Assembly: GCF_003841465.1 (NCBI RefSeq)
Contig: NZ_REFZ01000001.1
Location: 248,001-312,000, forward strand
Source of the DNA: Natrarchaeobius oligotrophus
Lineage (GTDB): Archaea; Halobacteriota; Halobacteria; Halobacteriales; Natrialbaceae
DNA: 64,000 bases
Reading direction: 5' to 3'
This document shows positions 1-9,589 of this stretch, one piece after another. Positions within the stretch are counted from its first letter, which is position 1. Each line of letters opens with the position of its first letter. Position numbers and translations under genes: made by a program. The notes beneath the pieces are model-generated. The model did not search any database. It saw only the letters and a program-made list of their open reading frames with translations, and had not been told where the DNA came from.

Positions 1-849
1 GAGGAGCTGGCCGGTCAGCGAGGGCCGGTTCGCCGTCTCGTCCGCGCCGCGCTCGAGCTGGACGTCGAACTCGCGATTTCCCGGTTCGCGGCCGACTTCG
101 ACTGTGCGATGCCGGCGTTCGTCCCGGACGACACCGACGGAGACGACAGCGGCGACGAATCGGGGATCGAAACCGGATTCGCGATCGAGGCCGGTCGGTC
201 CCCGCTTCTGGACGAGCCGCTCGAGGCGATCGATCCGGTCGACTACGAGGTCTCGGGAGTCACCCTGCTGTCGGGCGTCAACAGCGGCGGGAAGACGTCG
301 ACGCTCGATCTGGTCGCGAGCGTCGTCGTCCTCGCGCACATGGGGTTGCCGGTTCCCGCGGACCGGGTTCGGCTGCACCGGTTCGACGCGCTTCACTACC
401 ACGCGAAGACCCAGGGGACGCTCGATGCGGGCGCGTTCGAGTCGACGGTCCGGGAGTTCGCGGCGCTCGCGGAACGCGGCGCGGGCTCGCTCGTCCTCGT
501 GGACGAACTCGAGAGCATCACCGAACCCGGCGCGTCGGCGAAGATCATCGCCGGAATCCTCGAGGCGCTGTCGGAAAACGGCGCGACCGCGGTGTTCGTC
601 TCACACCTCGCCGAAGAGATTCGCCAGATGGCCGACTACGACGTCACCGTCGACGGCATCGAGGCCGTCGGGCTGGTCGACGGCGAACTCGAGGTGAACC
701 GTTCGCCGGTGAAAGACCACCTCGCGCGGTCGACGCCGGAGCTGATCGTCGAAAAGCTGGCGACCGACGCCGTCGCGGCCAACGGCGGCGAGGTTCCCGG
801 CGAGTCGGCTCCGCAGTTTTACGACCGGTTGCTCGAGAAATTCGAGTGA
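1..849 (+). CDS. MutS-family DNA repair ATPase, C-terminal part (5' end outside window)
   Basis: The reading frame is open from base 1, so the start lies upstream; 282 residues are visible. They form a MutS-type ATPase domain: a Walker A segment GVNSGGKTST (about nt 277-303), a Walker B-like SLVLVDELES (about 488-517) and a VFVSH segment near 595-608. The Walker A departs from the usual GxNxxGKST form. The spacing fits archaeal MutS5/MutS2-related proteins better than canonical MutS, because no C-terminal helix-turn-helix extension follows. Such proteins bind branched or mismatched DNA and use ATP to change conformation; the substrate of this one is unknown. It converges with the RHS gene, with 30 nt between the two stop codons. 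Confidence 0.8.
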   Translation, partial: EELAGQRGPVRRLVRAALELDVELAISRFAADFDCAMPAFVPDDTDGDDSGDESGIETGFAIEAGRSPLLDEPLEAIDPVDYEVSGVTLLSGVNSGGKTSTLDLVASVVVLAHMGLPVPADRVRLHRFDALHYHAKTQGTLDAGAFESTVREFAALAERGAGSLVLVDELESITEPGASAKIIAGILEALSENGATAVFVSHLAEEIRQMADYDVTVDGIEAVGLVDGELEVNRSPVKDHLARSTPELIVEKLATDAVAANGGEVPGESAPQFYDRLLEKFE

Positions 850-879
850 GCGGGCGGTCGATCGCCGGGTTCGTCGACC

Positions 880-3800
880 TCACCACATCCACTCGTCGTA
901 CTGACGGCCGAGCGCGCCGCCCGCCTCGTGGCCGGCGATGCCGCCCCCGACCGCGCCCGCGCCGATGATACCGAACCCGACGACAACACCCACGCCACCG
1001 GTCAACACGCCCGCGCCGATCGCAACGCCGACGAGCGCGCCGGCAGCTTTTCCGCCGATCCACCCGCCGGCGAGGCCGCCGATGTGCGCTCCACCGACTT
1101 CGCCGCGTCGTTCGACGGGCGTCGACCAGGTTTCGTGAACGCCCCAGCCGGCACCGCCTACCGACAGTGCGCCGCCGGCGAACCGTACTCGCGAATCCGC
1201 CATCGCCCGTGAGACGAGGGTTTGGTTCATCGTCGCGCTGCTGAGACCGACCCGGTGCGTCGCCTGCGCGCGGCCCAGTCCCCGCTCGTCCACGTACCAC
1301 TGCCGTCGCCCCTGGAAGGTATTCGGATCGTGTCCGGCCCGACGAATTTTCGCATTGCTGGAGAGAACCTCGTCGAACAGTTCCGCGGAGGCTCGAGCGG
1401 GCTGTGGCGATCGGGCCCGAATGTCCGCTTTGATGTTGTTCCGTCGCATGGAGAGGTACAGCGACTCCCCCGTCGAGAACCGCCCGCCGCTCCAGAGCCG
1501 GCGTTGCTCCGTCGCGAGGCCCTCGAGCTGATCTGCGTACCGTCCTCTGAACGTAGCGGTGTTGTACACCCCTCGGCCCGTGTTCGCCGCAAGATCGGCC
1601 GACAGAGTCGCTTCGGTGGAGGAAAACCAGCGATCGGGACCGAACTGTCCGTCCGTTCCGTCGGCTCCGACGTCTATCGACGGTCCCGGGTCGACCTCAC
1701 CGACTCCCGCTCCGGTTCGACTCGAGACCACGTCGTCGCTCAGAAAGCCGTCGCCGCGCTCTGCGTCCGCGGCGTCGTCGGCGGGGGTGCTCCAGTGGTC
1801 CTCCGAGGATTTGTACCCCCAGACGTCGGTCATGGCCATCGGCGCGTGCCGGGCGTAGGCGTACTGGTTCGTTCCGTCGGCGAAGCCGGCAGGGTCGCGC
1901 TGGAGGAACCGACCCAGCTCCGGATGGAGCACCCGAGACGGCAACACGTACAGTCCGTCCGTCGTCTCGAGATAGCCTCGAAACCCCAACGGCGCGGGCC
2001 AGGCGCCGTCTTGCTCCCGAACGCTCCCGAACGGGTCGTACGTTCGGCGAGCGGACAGGCCGTCGTCCGAACCGGTGACGTCGACCCATCCCAGAACGGT
2101 TCCGCCGAGGTCCGATACCGGGACGTAATCCCTGTCCCCCGTCGAAACCTGGCACGGGCCCGATCGCCCGGGGACGACGTGTGTCTCGGGATCGAGAGTG
2201 CCCGGCGCATGCCACCCGAGAGTGCGTTCGCCGGCGTACACGAGTCGCCGATCCCTTCCGGGCTCGTTCCACGCGAGCATCCGCCCGAGCGGACCGTATT
2301 CGAACGTCGTCGTCTCGCCGGATGCGGTCACCGCCGCGAGCCGACCGCGGGCGTCGTACGTGTACTCCATCGCGGAGTCTCCCAGCAGGTTACCCGTACG
2401 ATCGTACGTCACGTTCGCCGACCCAACATGGTCGTACCGATTGTACGGACCGACGTCGTAGTTCGTCGTTTCCGAGGAGCCGGCGGACGTGGTGCTGACC
2501 GATTTCCGGTTCGTGTTGTCGTCGAGGTCGTACTCGAGGAGATGGTCGGGAAGTCCCGACGGCGCTGGTTCGAGGTCGGACTCGAGTTCCTGGCCATCTC
2601 CGTCGAGATCTGCGGGGTCGCTCGCCGACTCGAGCGACGAGACGTCCACGAGTTCGACGTCGGCGTACTCCGACGTGGCCGTCTGGCGCCGTCTACCGTC
2701 GAACGAGCTCAAACGGAGTCGTCCGTCGAACTGTTCGACCGTACACTCGCGTCTCGGACCGAACAGCCGGCGCTCGCGAAGGATCGCGTCGTCGTCGATC
2801 GTCCAGTCCGCTCCGACGGGAAGCCCCCTCGAGTTGTGGGTGACGTCGACGTCGACGCCGTCCAGCGCGAGCGTTTCGACCCATCCGCCCACGTGATTTG
2901 CCGAGAGCAGCGATCTGATCGACTGTCGCGTCCCGTCGCCGGGGTAGGCGCTTCCGGCCGCGGTCTGTTCGACCGACTCGAGTACGCCGGCGGGGCTGTA
3001 TCCGTACTCGATCCGCCGTCCGCCCGGGTACGTGAGCGCAGAGAGCCGGTCCGCGTCGTCGTACGCCATCTCCACTCGGCGCCCGTCCACCTCCTCCGAG
3101 CGAAGTCGGCCGAGAGAGTCGTACGTGCGGGTTACGGTCGCGACGTCGTTGCTCGCCCGTTCGAGAGCGCCGTGGGGCGTGTAGGTGAACTCCGTTTCTC
3201 CGACGGTCTCGGGCTCGTACCCCGGATCGTCCGAAGGTGGCTCGAACCCCTCGAGGTCCGGCCTCTCGGTCTCGAGATCGCCGCCGGGCGTGTACTCCCG
3301 GTGAAAGACGACGCCGTTTTCGTCCGTTTCGCGAACGGGGAGTCCCTCACCGTCGTACTCCAGCTCTCGTCGATCGTCGCCCCGTTCGACGGCGGTTCGG
3401 CGGCCGAGCGCGTCTCGCTCGACGTCGGTTCGGTTCCCGAGCGGGTCGACGACGCCGACGATCGCGCCGGCGGGGTCGCGCTCGTAGACCGTCCGGACGT
3501 CGTCGATCTCCGCCGCGACGATTCGTCCGAACGCGTCCCGTTCGATCGTCCGTTCGGTTCCGGCCTCGTCCACCTCCAGGACGGTCTCTCCGCGGCTGTC
3601 GTACGCCACGCTGCGGCTGTTTCCGGCTTCGTCGGTTCGTTCGATCGGACGACCCTGATCGTCGAATCGGATCCGCGTCCGGGCGACGCGGGTCACCGCG
3701 GATCCGTCGTTGGCCGAGCCGGTTCGTTCGACCGTGGTCTCGAGTCGCCGGTTCGCGTCGTCGATGTCACGAGTCGTAACCGTTCCGTCGGCGTCGCGGA

Positions 3801-6800
3801 GTTCGATCCGACGCCCGAGCGCGTCGTAGTCGAACGTGCGCTCCGCGCCGGTGGGATCGACGGTCCGCTGCAGTCGGCCGCGGTCGTCGTAGAACCGCGC
3901 CGTCGAGAGCGATCGATCGTCGGCGGCGTCGTCGCCGGGCACGAACAGGTGTCGGTGACGTTCGACGAGACGACCGAGGGCGTCGTACTCGTACGTGTCT
4001 CGGGTCCAGCGGATCGGCCCGTCTCCGTCGGGCGACGAACCGACGAGACGCTCGTCCAGCACGTGACCGGCGGCGTCGAAGGCCGCAACTCGACGCTCGT
4101 TACCGTCGGGGTCGCGGACGACCGCCCGACGGCCGAACGCGTCGTACTCGTAGGCGGTCGTCGCCCCCCGTCCGTCGGTCCGCTCGAGCGGATCGCCCGC
4201 CGAGTTGTACCGAACTGTCCGCACCGACTCGGACGGCGTATCCGCCGCTCGAACCGTCGCCGTCTTTCGCAGTCGGGCATCGTACTCGTACGCCGTATCC
4301 GTCCCCCGCCAGTCGCGCTCGCGCCGTAGCCGCCCCGAGGGACCGAACGAGCGGGTTCGGACGTCCCTTCGTTCATCCTCGCCGGTTCCCCGTGTCTCCT
4401 CGGTCAGCCTTCCGTAGGCGTCGTGGTCGAACGTCCGAACCAGCGGCCCGTTCGGATGGCGTTCGCCGTCGGCGTCGAGGAGTTGCTCGACGATCCGGAC
4501 GAGACGCCGCTGGTCGTCGTACTCGTACTCGACGGTCGCGCGCTCGTCGGTTTTGCCGATCACCGGTCCGGTGATTCGCTCGGGAGTGTCGAAGGGGGTG
4601 AACGACCGGTCGATCGTCGCGCCGTACGGGCCGACCGTTCGCGTCTTCCGTCCGAGCTCGTCGACCTGAAAGGTCGTTTCGAGCCCGATCCCGTCCGGAT
4701 CGTGGACGATCCGGCTGACGAATCCCGACCGGAGTTCGTCGTCGAAGTAGTCGAATCGAACGTGGACGCCTCCCTGGTGAAGGTCCACCAGCCGTCCGTC
4801 GTCGTAGTCGAACTCGATCGGCTGCGGAGAGATCTCCGACCCGTCCGGCCGCTCGACGTCCGGCAGCACGATCGACGACAGGTTCCCCGAATCGTCGTAC
4901 TCGTAGCTCGTCGTTCCGACCCGCTGGTCGGGGAGTTCGTTCCCCTCGAGCGTCGCGTAGTAAGGGCCGCGAACGGCCGAGACTCGCCGTCCCGAAACCT
5001 GCGTTCGATCCGCGTACTCGTACGTCGTGACGATTCGCCGATTCTCGTCGACGTCGGGCCGCGGATGGCGGACGACCCGCAGCAGGTTCCCGAACGCGAG
5101 TTGCTCGCCGGGCGTCGCGCCGTCGGTCGATCCGCCGTGAACGTCGGCGTAGCGTTCGCGCTCGTAGACGTACTCGGTTCGACGACCGTCAGCAAGCGTC
5201 TCCGCGATCCGGCGGGCGTCCTCGTCGTACCGGTACGTCGACTCGAGGACCTCGAGATCCGACGACTCGACGGCGCGTTCGCGCCGCCGAACCACGTTCC
5301 CCTGTCGATTGAACTCGTGAACGACGTCGTGGCCGTTCGGATAGGTTACGCGGGTCCATCGGCGCGGAACGTTTACCGGATCCTCGGCCGGATCCACCTC
5401 GTGTTCCTCGACGATTCCGTACTCGTACTCGTACTCGCCGCCGTTGGCGAACTGGCCGACCACGCGGTTGTACCCCCACGTCCCCGGCTGCTGGCCGTAC
5501 CTGTTTTCCACGACGGTCCGGCCGCGGGCGTTGACGATCTCCTCGAGGTTGTGCTGTAACTGCGGCGGTCGGTCGGGACCCGAGTACCGGTAGTCGGTCG
5601 TCGAGACGCGGTCGCCGAGGTGGAGGTCGACCTCCTCCAGGTCGCCGTTGTCGGTGTACGCGAAGTGAACGCGCCGCTCGCCGACCTCGTCGATCAACCA
5701 TCGGATTCTGGCTCGTTCGTCGTACTGGAACCGAAGCGACTTGCCGACGGGATCGACGACGCGTTCGAGCCGTCCCGCGGCGTCGTACTCGAACGTCAGT
5801 TCGTTCCCGTTGGGATCGACGATCCGATCGGCGTAGCGATCCTCGTTGTAGTAGTACCTGAGACCCTCGACCGTCTCGAGAACGTACGTTCCTCCCCGCT
5901 TCTCGAGACGGTCGAAGTAGCCGTCGGGCGGGTCGAAGGTCGCGTCCTGCCACTCCTCGAGCGGCGGAAGGTCGCCGGACGGCTCGTCGATGCGCTGGAC
6001 GTAGGGGTCCTCTCTGAGCGTTCCGGTCGATCGGTACACCACGTTGCGCCAGTTTCCGTCGTCGTCGAGTTCGCGCTCTTCGCGAAGCCAGAGGTTGTAG
6101 TTGTGGTCCCAGTTGTGCCCGAGCGGTCCGTCGTACGTCGCACCGCTCAGGTAGGTGCGGGTAAACGACAGGGCGAGTCCGCGTCCGGCGAGTTCGAGAT
6201 CCGTCACCCGATGGAAAAACTGGCCGCTGGCCAGCAAGAGCGGATCGCCGCCCGTTTTCGACCGCTCGGTGGATGCGGTACCCTGACCGTCGGAGTCGGG
6301 GGCCGGTTCGTCTTCGGATTCGTCCGCGCCGATCGCGGTCGAAGCGGATTCGGAATCCGAGGCGTGCTCGTCGAGTTCGCCGTCGTCGCCGTCGACGGGA
6401 CCGACACCCTGCTCCGAACGCATGGCTTCCGTCGCCTCTTCGGCCTGATCCGCGACCTGCCACCCGTACCCCTCCCCCTCCTCGGTGGAGAGGAGCTCGC
6501 GCACCCTGTCCGCCTTTCCGGGCCAGACGTTGTCCGCGAACTCGGTACCAACGCTCCGATCGATCTCGACGACGTGCTGAATAATCAGGTCGTGCTCGCC
6601 GAGCTGTTCGCGGATCCATCGGTACATCTCGTCCTCGGTGAACTGCCCCTGTTCGAGCGCCTCGGCGGCGCTAACGAGGAATTTGTAGACGATCACCCGC
6701 GCGAAGAGCCGTCCCCGTTCGTCCTGTGGTCCCATCGGTTCCCCGTCGACCAGCATCTCGCCCTGGAGATAGGACCAGAGCAGGTACGGAGCCGCCTCCT

Positions 6801-6888
6801 CCGGGTCGACCTCCTCGCCTTTTTCGCCGTCTTCGTCGAGTTCGTAGAACGTCCCGTCCTCCGGGGAATAGTGGTATCCACTCGACAT
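880..6888 (-). CDS. RHS/YD-repeat protein with variable C-terminal glycine-zipper tip
   Basis: The protein has 2002 residues. Residues 1-200 are an unrecognised N-terminal domain followed by an acidic Ser/Asp-rich linker. A DUF6531-like entry segment (GDPLLLASGQFFHRV) begins near 212. Dozens of YD repeats (xYDxxGR) run from about 280 to 1600 and should form the hollow beta-cocoon known for RHS and TcC proteins. The RHS core, with YDPFGSVRE, GRFLQRDPAGF and NQYAYARHAP, covers about 1610-1692 and ends in DVWGY. The last 310 residues are a variable tip; from about 1930 they are a Gly/Ala/Val-rich hydrophobic glycine zipper, ending in GRQYDEWMW. Bacterial RHS proteins carry toxins in this position. 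No signal peptide is visible. The start lies 6 nt after the stop of the 839-residue partner gene, so the two are almost certainly cotranscribed. A pore-forming tip is an inference. Confidence 0.9.
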   Translation of the reverse strand: MSSGYHYSPEDGTFYELDEDGEKGEEVDPEEAAPYLLWSYLQGEMLVDGEPMGPQDERGRLFARVIVYKFLVSAAEALEQGQFTEDEMYRWIREQLGEHDLIIQHVVEIDRSVGTEFADNVWPGKADRVRELLSTEEGEGYGWQVADQAEEATEAMRSEQGVGPVDGDDGELDEHASDSESASTAIGADESEDEPAPDSDGQGTASTERSKTGGDPLLLASGQFFHRVTDLELAGRGLALSFTRTYLSGATYDGPLGHNWDHNYNLWLREERELDDDGNWRNVVYRSTGTLREDPYVQRIDEPSGDLPPLEEWQDATFDPPDGYFDRLEKRGGTYVLETVEGLRYYYNEDRYADRIVDPNGNELTFEYDAAGRLERVVDPVGKSLRFQYDERARIRWLIDEVGERRVHFAYTDNGDLEEVDLHLGDRVSTTDYRYSGPDRPPQLQHNLEEIVNARGRTVVENRYGQQPGTWGYNRVVGQFANGGEYEYEYGIVEEHEVDPAEDPVNVPRRWTRVTYPNGHDVVHEFNRQGNVVRRRERAVESSDLEVLESTYRYDEDARRIAETLADGRRTEYVYERERYADVHGGSTDGATPGEQLAFGNLLRVVRHPRPDVDENRRIVTTYEYADRTQVSGRRVSAVRGPYYATLEGNELPDQRVGTTSYEYDDSGNLSSIVLPDVERPDGSEISPQPIEFDYDDGRLVDLHQGGVHVRFDYFDDELRSGFVSRIVHDPDGIGLETTFQVDELGRKTRTVGPYGATIDRSFTPFDTPERITGPVIGKTDERATVEYEYDDQRRLVRIVEQLLDADGERHPNGPLVRTFDHDAYGRLTEETRGTGEDERRDVRTRSFGPSGRLRRERDWRGTDTAYEYDARLRKTATVRAADTPSESVRTVRYNSAGDPLERTDGRGATTAYEYDAFGRRAVVRDPDGNERRVAAFDAAGHVLDERLVGSSPDGDGPIRWTRDTYEYDALGRLVERHRHLFVPGDDAADDRSLSTARFYDDRGRLQRTVDPTGAERTFDYDALGRRIELRDADGTVTTRDIDDANRRLETTVERTGSANDGSAVTRVARTRIRFDDQGRPIERTDEAGNSRSVAYDSRGETVLEVDEAGTERTIERDAFGRIVAAEIDDVRTVYERDPAGAIVGVVDPLGNRTDVERDALGRRTAVERGDDRRELEYDGEGLPVRETDENGVVFHREYTPGGDLETERPDLEGFEPPSDDPGYEPETVGETEFTYTPHGALERASNDVATVTRTYDSLGRLRSEEVDGRRVEMAYDDADRLSALTYPGGRRIEYGYSPAGVLESVEQTAAGSAYPGDGTRQSIRSLLSANHVGGWVETLALDGVDVDVTHNSRGLPVGADWTIDDDAILRERRLFGPRRECTVEQFDGRLRLSSFDGRRRQTATSEYADVELVDVSSLESASDPADLDGDGQELESDLEPAPSGLPDHLLEYDLDDNTNRKSVSTTSAGSSETTNYDVGPYNRYDHVGSANVTYDRTGNLLGDSAMEYTYDARGRLAAVTASGETTTFEYGPLGRMLAWNEPGRDRRLVYAGERTLGWHAPGTLDPETHVVPGRSGPCQVSTGDRDYVPVSDLGGTVLGWVDVTGSDDGLSARRTYDPFGSVREQDGAWPAPLGFRGYLETTDGLYVLPSRVLHPELGRFLQRDPAGFADGTNQYAYARHAPMAMTDVWGYKSSEDHWSTPADDAADAERGDGFLSDDVVSSRTGAGVGEVDPGPSIDVGADGTDGQFGPDRWFSSTEATLSADLAANTGRGVYNTATFRGRYADQLEGLATEQRRLWSGGRFSTGESLYLSMRRNNIKADIRARSPQPARASAELFDEVLSSNAKIRRAGHDPNTFQGRRQWYVDERGLGRAQATHRVGLSSATMNQTLVSRAMADSRVRFAGGALSVGGAGWGVHETWSTPVERRGEVGGAHIGGLAGGWIGGKAAGALVGVAIGAGVLTGGVGVVVGFGIIGAGAVGGGIAGHEAGGALGRQYDEWMW
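1813..1827 (-). other. RHS core/tip junction with altered DPxGL motif
   Basis: These codons read DVWGY. In bacterial RHS toxins a DPxGL-type motif at this place marks the self-cleavage boundary between core and toxin tip. Here the Asp and Gly remain but Pro and Leu are replaced. The earlier DPAGF copy lies about 23 residues upstream. Confidence 0.55.
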
Positions 6889-6894
6889 TCGGCT

Positions 6895-9414
6895 TCACTC
6901 GCGTTCCTCCGACGGCGCGCGCTCTCGAACTTCCTCGACCGTCCGGGTGAGCGCCTTCCGTTTGCGATCGATTGCGCTCCGGAGCGGCTGGTCACAGATT
7001 TCCTGGCGCTCCAGCAGACGCTCGAGTTCCTGCAGCTGTGCGTCCAGGTCGGCGATCGCGGATTCCAGCGTCTCCGGCTCACCGGTCTCGACCTCCTCGC
7101 GGTCGCCACAGTCGAGTCGGTCTTCGACTCGCTCGAGCCCCTCCTCGAGGCGTTCGAGCGCCGCCGTCAGCTCCTTTCGAGTCGGACCACCGGGGTGATC
7201 CTCGGTGGTCGTCCGGTTGAGCATCGACAGCTTTCGACGGTTGATCTCGGTCTCGTCGAATCCCGTCTCGCGAGCGATTCGTTCGGTATCGCGCTCGAGT
7301 ACCGCTTCGCGCGTGACTCGTTCGGGAGCGACCCCGATCGCCTCGCTCAGCGCACCGACCAGCTCCGGCGCGTCGTCCAGGGCCGGTTCCGAGAACTTCC
7401 CGGAGACGGCCTGGTGCTCCCGTGCGGTCTCGTACAGCCGGGTCACGGGATACTCAGATTCGGCCGCCGTCGTCGGCCGCGACCGACGGCCGTGGCCGGA
7501 GACGCCGCGAAGGAGCGCGCCGCGGGTCACGTCGGTGCTAACCGCATTTGCTTCCTGGACGCTCATCAGCCCGGCCTTTCGGGCCACGGCCGCCTGCTTC
7601 GTCTCGGAGACCAGGTCGGCGATGGAGGTCGGTGCGGCGTCGGTCTGTGCGGCCGTTCGCTCGCTCTCGTCGACGATCCCGCCCCTGCGGAGATCCGGCG
7701 CGTGCAGGTGACGGTCGGGATCCAGAAGCGGGTGGTTCAGCTCGAAACCGTAATTCGGATCCAGTTCGACGTCGAGGTACTCCTTCGGTTGCGGAATCTC
7801 CACGCTGTCGTACACCAACTGCTGTGTGTCGGTCGGTTCTTTTCCCGGACAGCAACAGACGCCGCGAGTGGTGAGCAGCAGTTCCTTGGTTGGCTCCCCG
7901 GTCGCGGTCTCTTCCTCCGAGATCAGGTGGATCTTGGCCGTCACCTGCGCTTTGGCGTGTTCTTCGTTCGTCGGTTCGTCCGGCGTTCGTCGGTTCCACG
8001 ACGAATCGATTCCGTGATCCGCCGTACTCGTCGCCGACGCCTCGAGTCTGATCCACTCGCCGTCGTCTGCCACCTGTACGTCGATCGACCCGTTCTCGGC
8101 GGTCGAATCGAGGATCTCGTAGCCGCCGTCGGCCGCCTCGGTGTCGATCCGATACTCGTCGAATCCCTGCTCGTCGGGACGCCAGGTCACCGCGTCCGAT
8201 TCCTCCATCTCGTAGACGGCGTACTCGTGATAGCCGCCCCAGGTGCTGTCGAACTCCTTTTTGTACGAGAGAACCTCCTCGGCTTGTCCGCTGTCGATGT
8301 GACCCTCGTCCGGCGGTGGAAGCTCCACGTGGGGGCCATCGACGACGGTGGTCTCGGTGTCGTGGGCCGTATTCTCCGTCTCCTGGAAGTGAGCCGTATC
8401 TAGCCTGACGGAGACGCAGAGTTCGTCGACGTCCTCTGGTTTGTTGACGACCAGGAAGATTTCCTGGACGCCGTCGATACCGCGAGGTCCGCGGACGAAG
8501 CCGCTCTGTGGCGCTTTCGTGTACGGGCGAGGCAACACGAAAAACAGGGCTCGGTTCGTTCCGAGGTGGTAGCTGTCGAAGAGGTGGTGGACCTGGCTCA
8601 GCTGGGTCGTGTGAGAGTACGTTTCGCGGCGCTCTCGACCGCGCTCTGACGTTCGGAGGCGAGCCTCCTGTTCCTGACCCATGCGTTTGGTGCCCTCTTT
8701 TTTCCGGTCGTCCCTCGAGAATCCGAGCCCGCCACCGCCCTTATCGCCGACGGATGCTTCCGCCTGAAACGACGTGCTCGAGCCCATGTCGACGTCGAGA
8801 ACTTCGATCGACTCCGTGGTGCCTGCGTCCTTGCGGACGTTGACCGTCTCCAGGGATCGCGTGACCTGCTGGTCCGTCTCGGAGACCATATCGTAGAGCC
8901 GTCGCTTCTTCGGCTGGTAATCCATGATGTACGGTTTCTCCACGGTGGTACCTCCCGCGTTCTCCCCGTCGTCCGCTCCGTCCTCACCGTTTTCCTCGTC
9001 AGTCTCTCCGTCCTCACCGTTCTTCCCGTCGGTTTTCTCGCCCTCACCGTTCTCCTCGTCGCCCGCTCCGACGGTCACCTGAATGAGCGCCCCCGTACAC
9101 CGGTAGTACTCCTCGAGTTTCGTTTGAAAGTCGTCGGCGACGTCCACGTCGAGGTCCTCCCAGTCGATCTCGCCTTCGATCTCCTCGTCTTTCGGCTGAT
9201 AGCCGGTCAGCGTGCTGGTCAGCTTCAGGTACACTACCTCTCTCCCCGGGAAATCCTGGAACTCCTCGTCCGGCGTGTACGAGTACAGGGCGAGCGAGGA
9301 TTGCCACTTCGGCGGGGCGTCGCCGTCACAAACGTCGAGAGACAGCATGTCGTCGGTCACGCACCGTCGTTTCCACTGGACGTCCGTCGGATGGTTGAGA
9401 CCCATTTTCACCAT
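6895..9414 (-). CDS. Large unrecognised protein, partner of the RHS protein
   Basis: The protein has 839 residues and I recognise no family. No signal peptide or membrane segment is visible. Residues about 115-155 form an acidic low-complexity stretch built from repeats of the type G(E/K)(D/N)GE. A cysteine cluster CCCPG lies near 520, and His-Leu-rich segments such as HHLFDSYHLG with a following RPYTKAP lie near 280-300. The last 100 residues are charged heptad-like sequence that should form a coiled coil. The RHS start is 6 nt downstream, so the two proteins are probably made together. It could be a structural, loading or delivery component for the RHS protein; this is inferred from context only. 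ATG at 9414 is chosen because an AT-rich promoter lies about 27 nt upstream; an internal ATG at 9405 is also possible. Confidence 0.75.
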   Translation of the reverse strand: MVKMGLNHPTDVQWKRRCVTDDMLSLDVCDGDAPPKWQSSLALYSYTPDEEFQDFPGREVVYLKLTSTLTGYQPKDEEIEGEIDWEDLDVDVADDFQTKLEEYYRCTGALIQVTVGAGDEENGEGEKTDGKNGEDGETDEENGEDGADDGENAGGTTVEKPYIMDYQPKKRRLYDMVSETDQQVTRSLETVNVRKDAGTTESIEVLDVDMGSSTSFQAEASVGDKGGGGLGFSRDDRKKEGTKRMGQEQEARLRTSERGRERRETYSHTTQLSQVHHLFDSYHLGTNRALFFVLPRPYTKAPQSGFVRGPRGIDGVQEIFLVVNKPEDVDELCVSVRLDTAHFQETENTAHDTETTVVDGPHVELPPPDEGHIDSGQAEEVLSYKKEFDSTWGGYHEYAVYEMEESDAVTWRPDEQGFDEYRIDTEAADGGYEILDSTAENGSIDVQVADDGEWIRLEASATSTADHGIDSSWNRRTPDEPTNEEHAKAQVTAKIHLISEEETATGEPTKELLLTTRGVCCCPGKEPTDTQQLVYDSVEIPQPKEYLDVELDPNYGFELNHPLLDPDRHLHAPDLRRGGIVDESERTAAQTDAAPTSIADLVSETKQAAVARKAGLMSVQEANAVSTDVTRGALLRGVSGHGRRSRPTTAAESEYPVTRLYETAREHQAVSGKFSEPALDDAPELVGALSEAIGVAPERVTREAVLERDTERIARETGFDETEINRRKLSMLNRTTTEDHPGGPTRKELTAALERLEEGLERVEDRLDCGDREEVETGEPETLESAIADLDAQLQELERLLERQEICDQPLRSAIDRKRKALTRTVEEVRERAPSEERE

Positions 9415-9589
9415 GACGCACAGATAGCTAAACTAGAGACAATTATAATTTTCTATATTTATTCTCGTCAATGTATTCGGCTGGGCAGGTTGACTCAGAG
9501 TTATAGAGGGCAGAAAGTTCACCGGACCGTCGGGAGTACCTCAGTATGCAAGTGAAACCACTTCCCGGCGACGAGTGGATTGTCACGTT
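9415..9589. promoter_or_regulatory. AT-rich divergent promoter region
   Basis: This stretch lies between the minus-strand RHS operon and the plus-strand DUF1059/orc genes. It is far more AT-rich than its surroundings. The palindrome AATTATAATT at 9441-9450 sits 27-36 nt upstream of the 9414 start, right for an archaeal TATA element. A second AT-rich run (9452-9462) follows. I found no ORB-like repeats of the kind that mark haloarchaeal origins. Confidence 0.55.

Noticed and set aside
1222-4329. 1035-residue open frame on the plus strand
   Set aside because: It is antisense to the RHS gene. High GC and repeated YD codons leave the opposite strand open, and the protein has no recognisable domain.
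5620-8403. 927-residue open frame on the plus strand
   Set aside because: It crosses the junction of two real minus-strand genes and shows only shadow composition.
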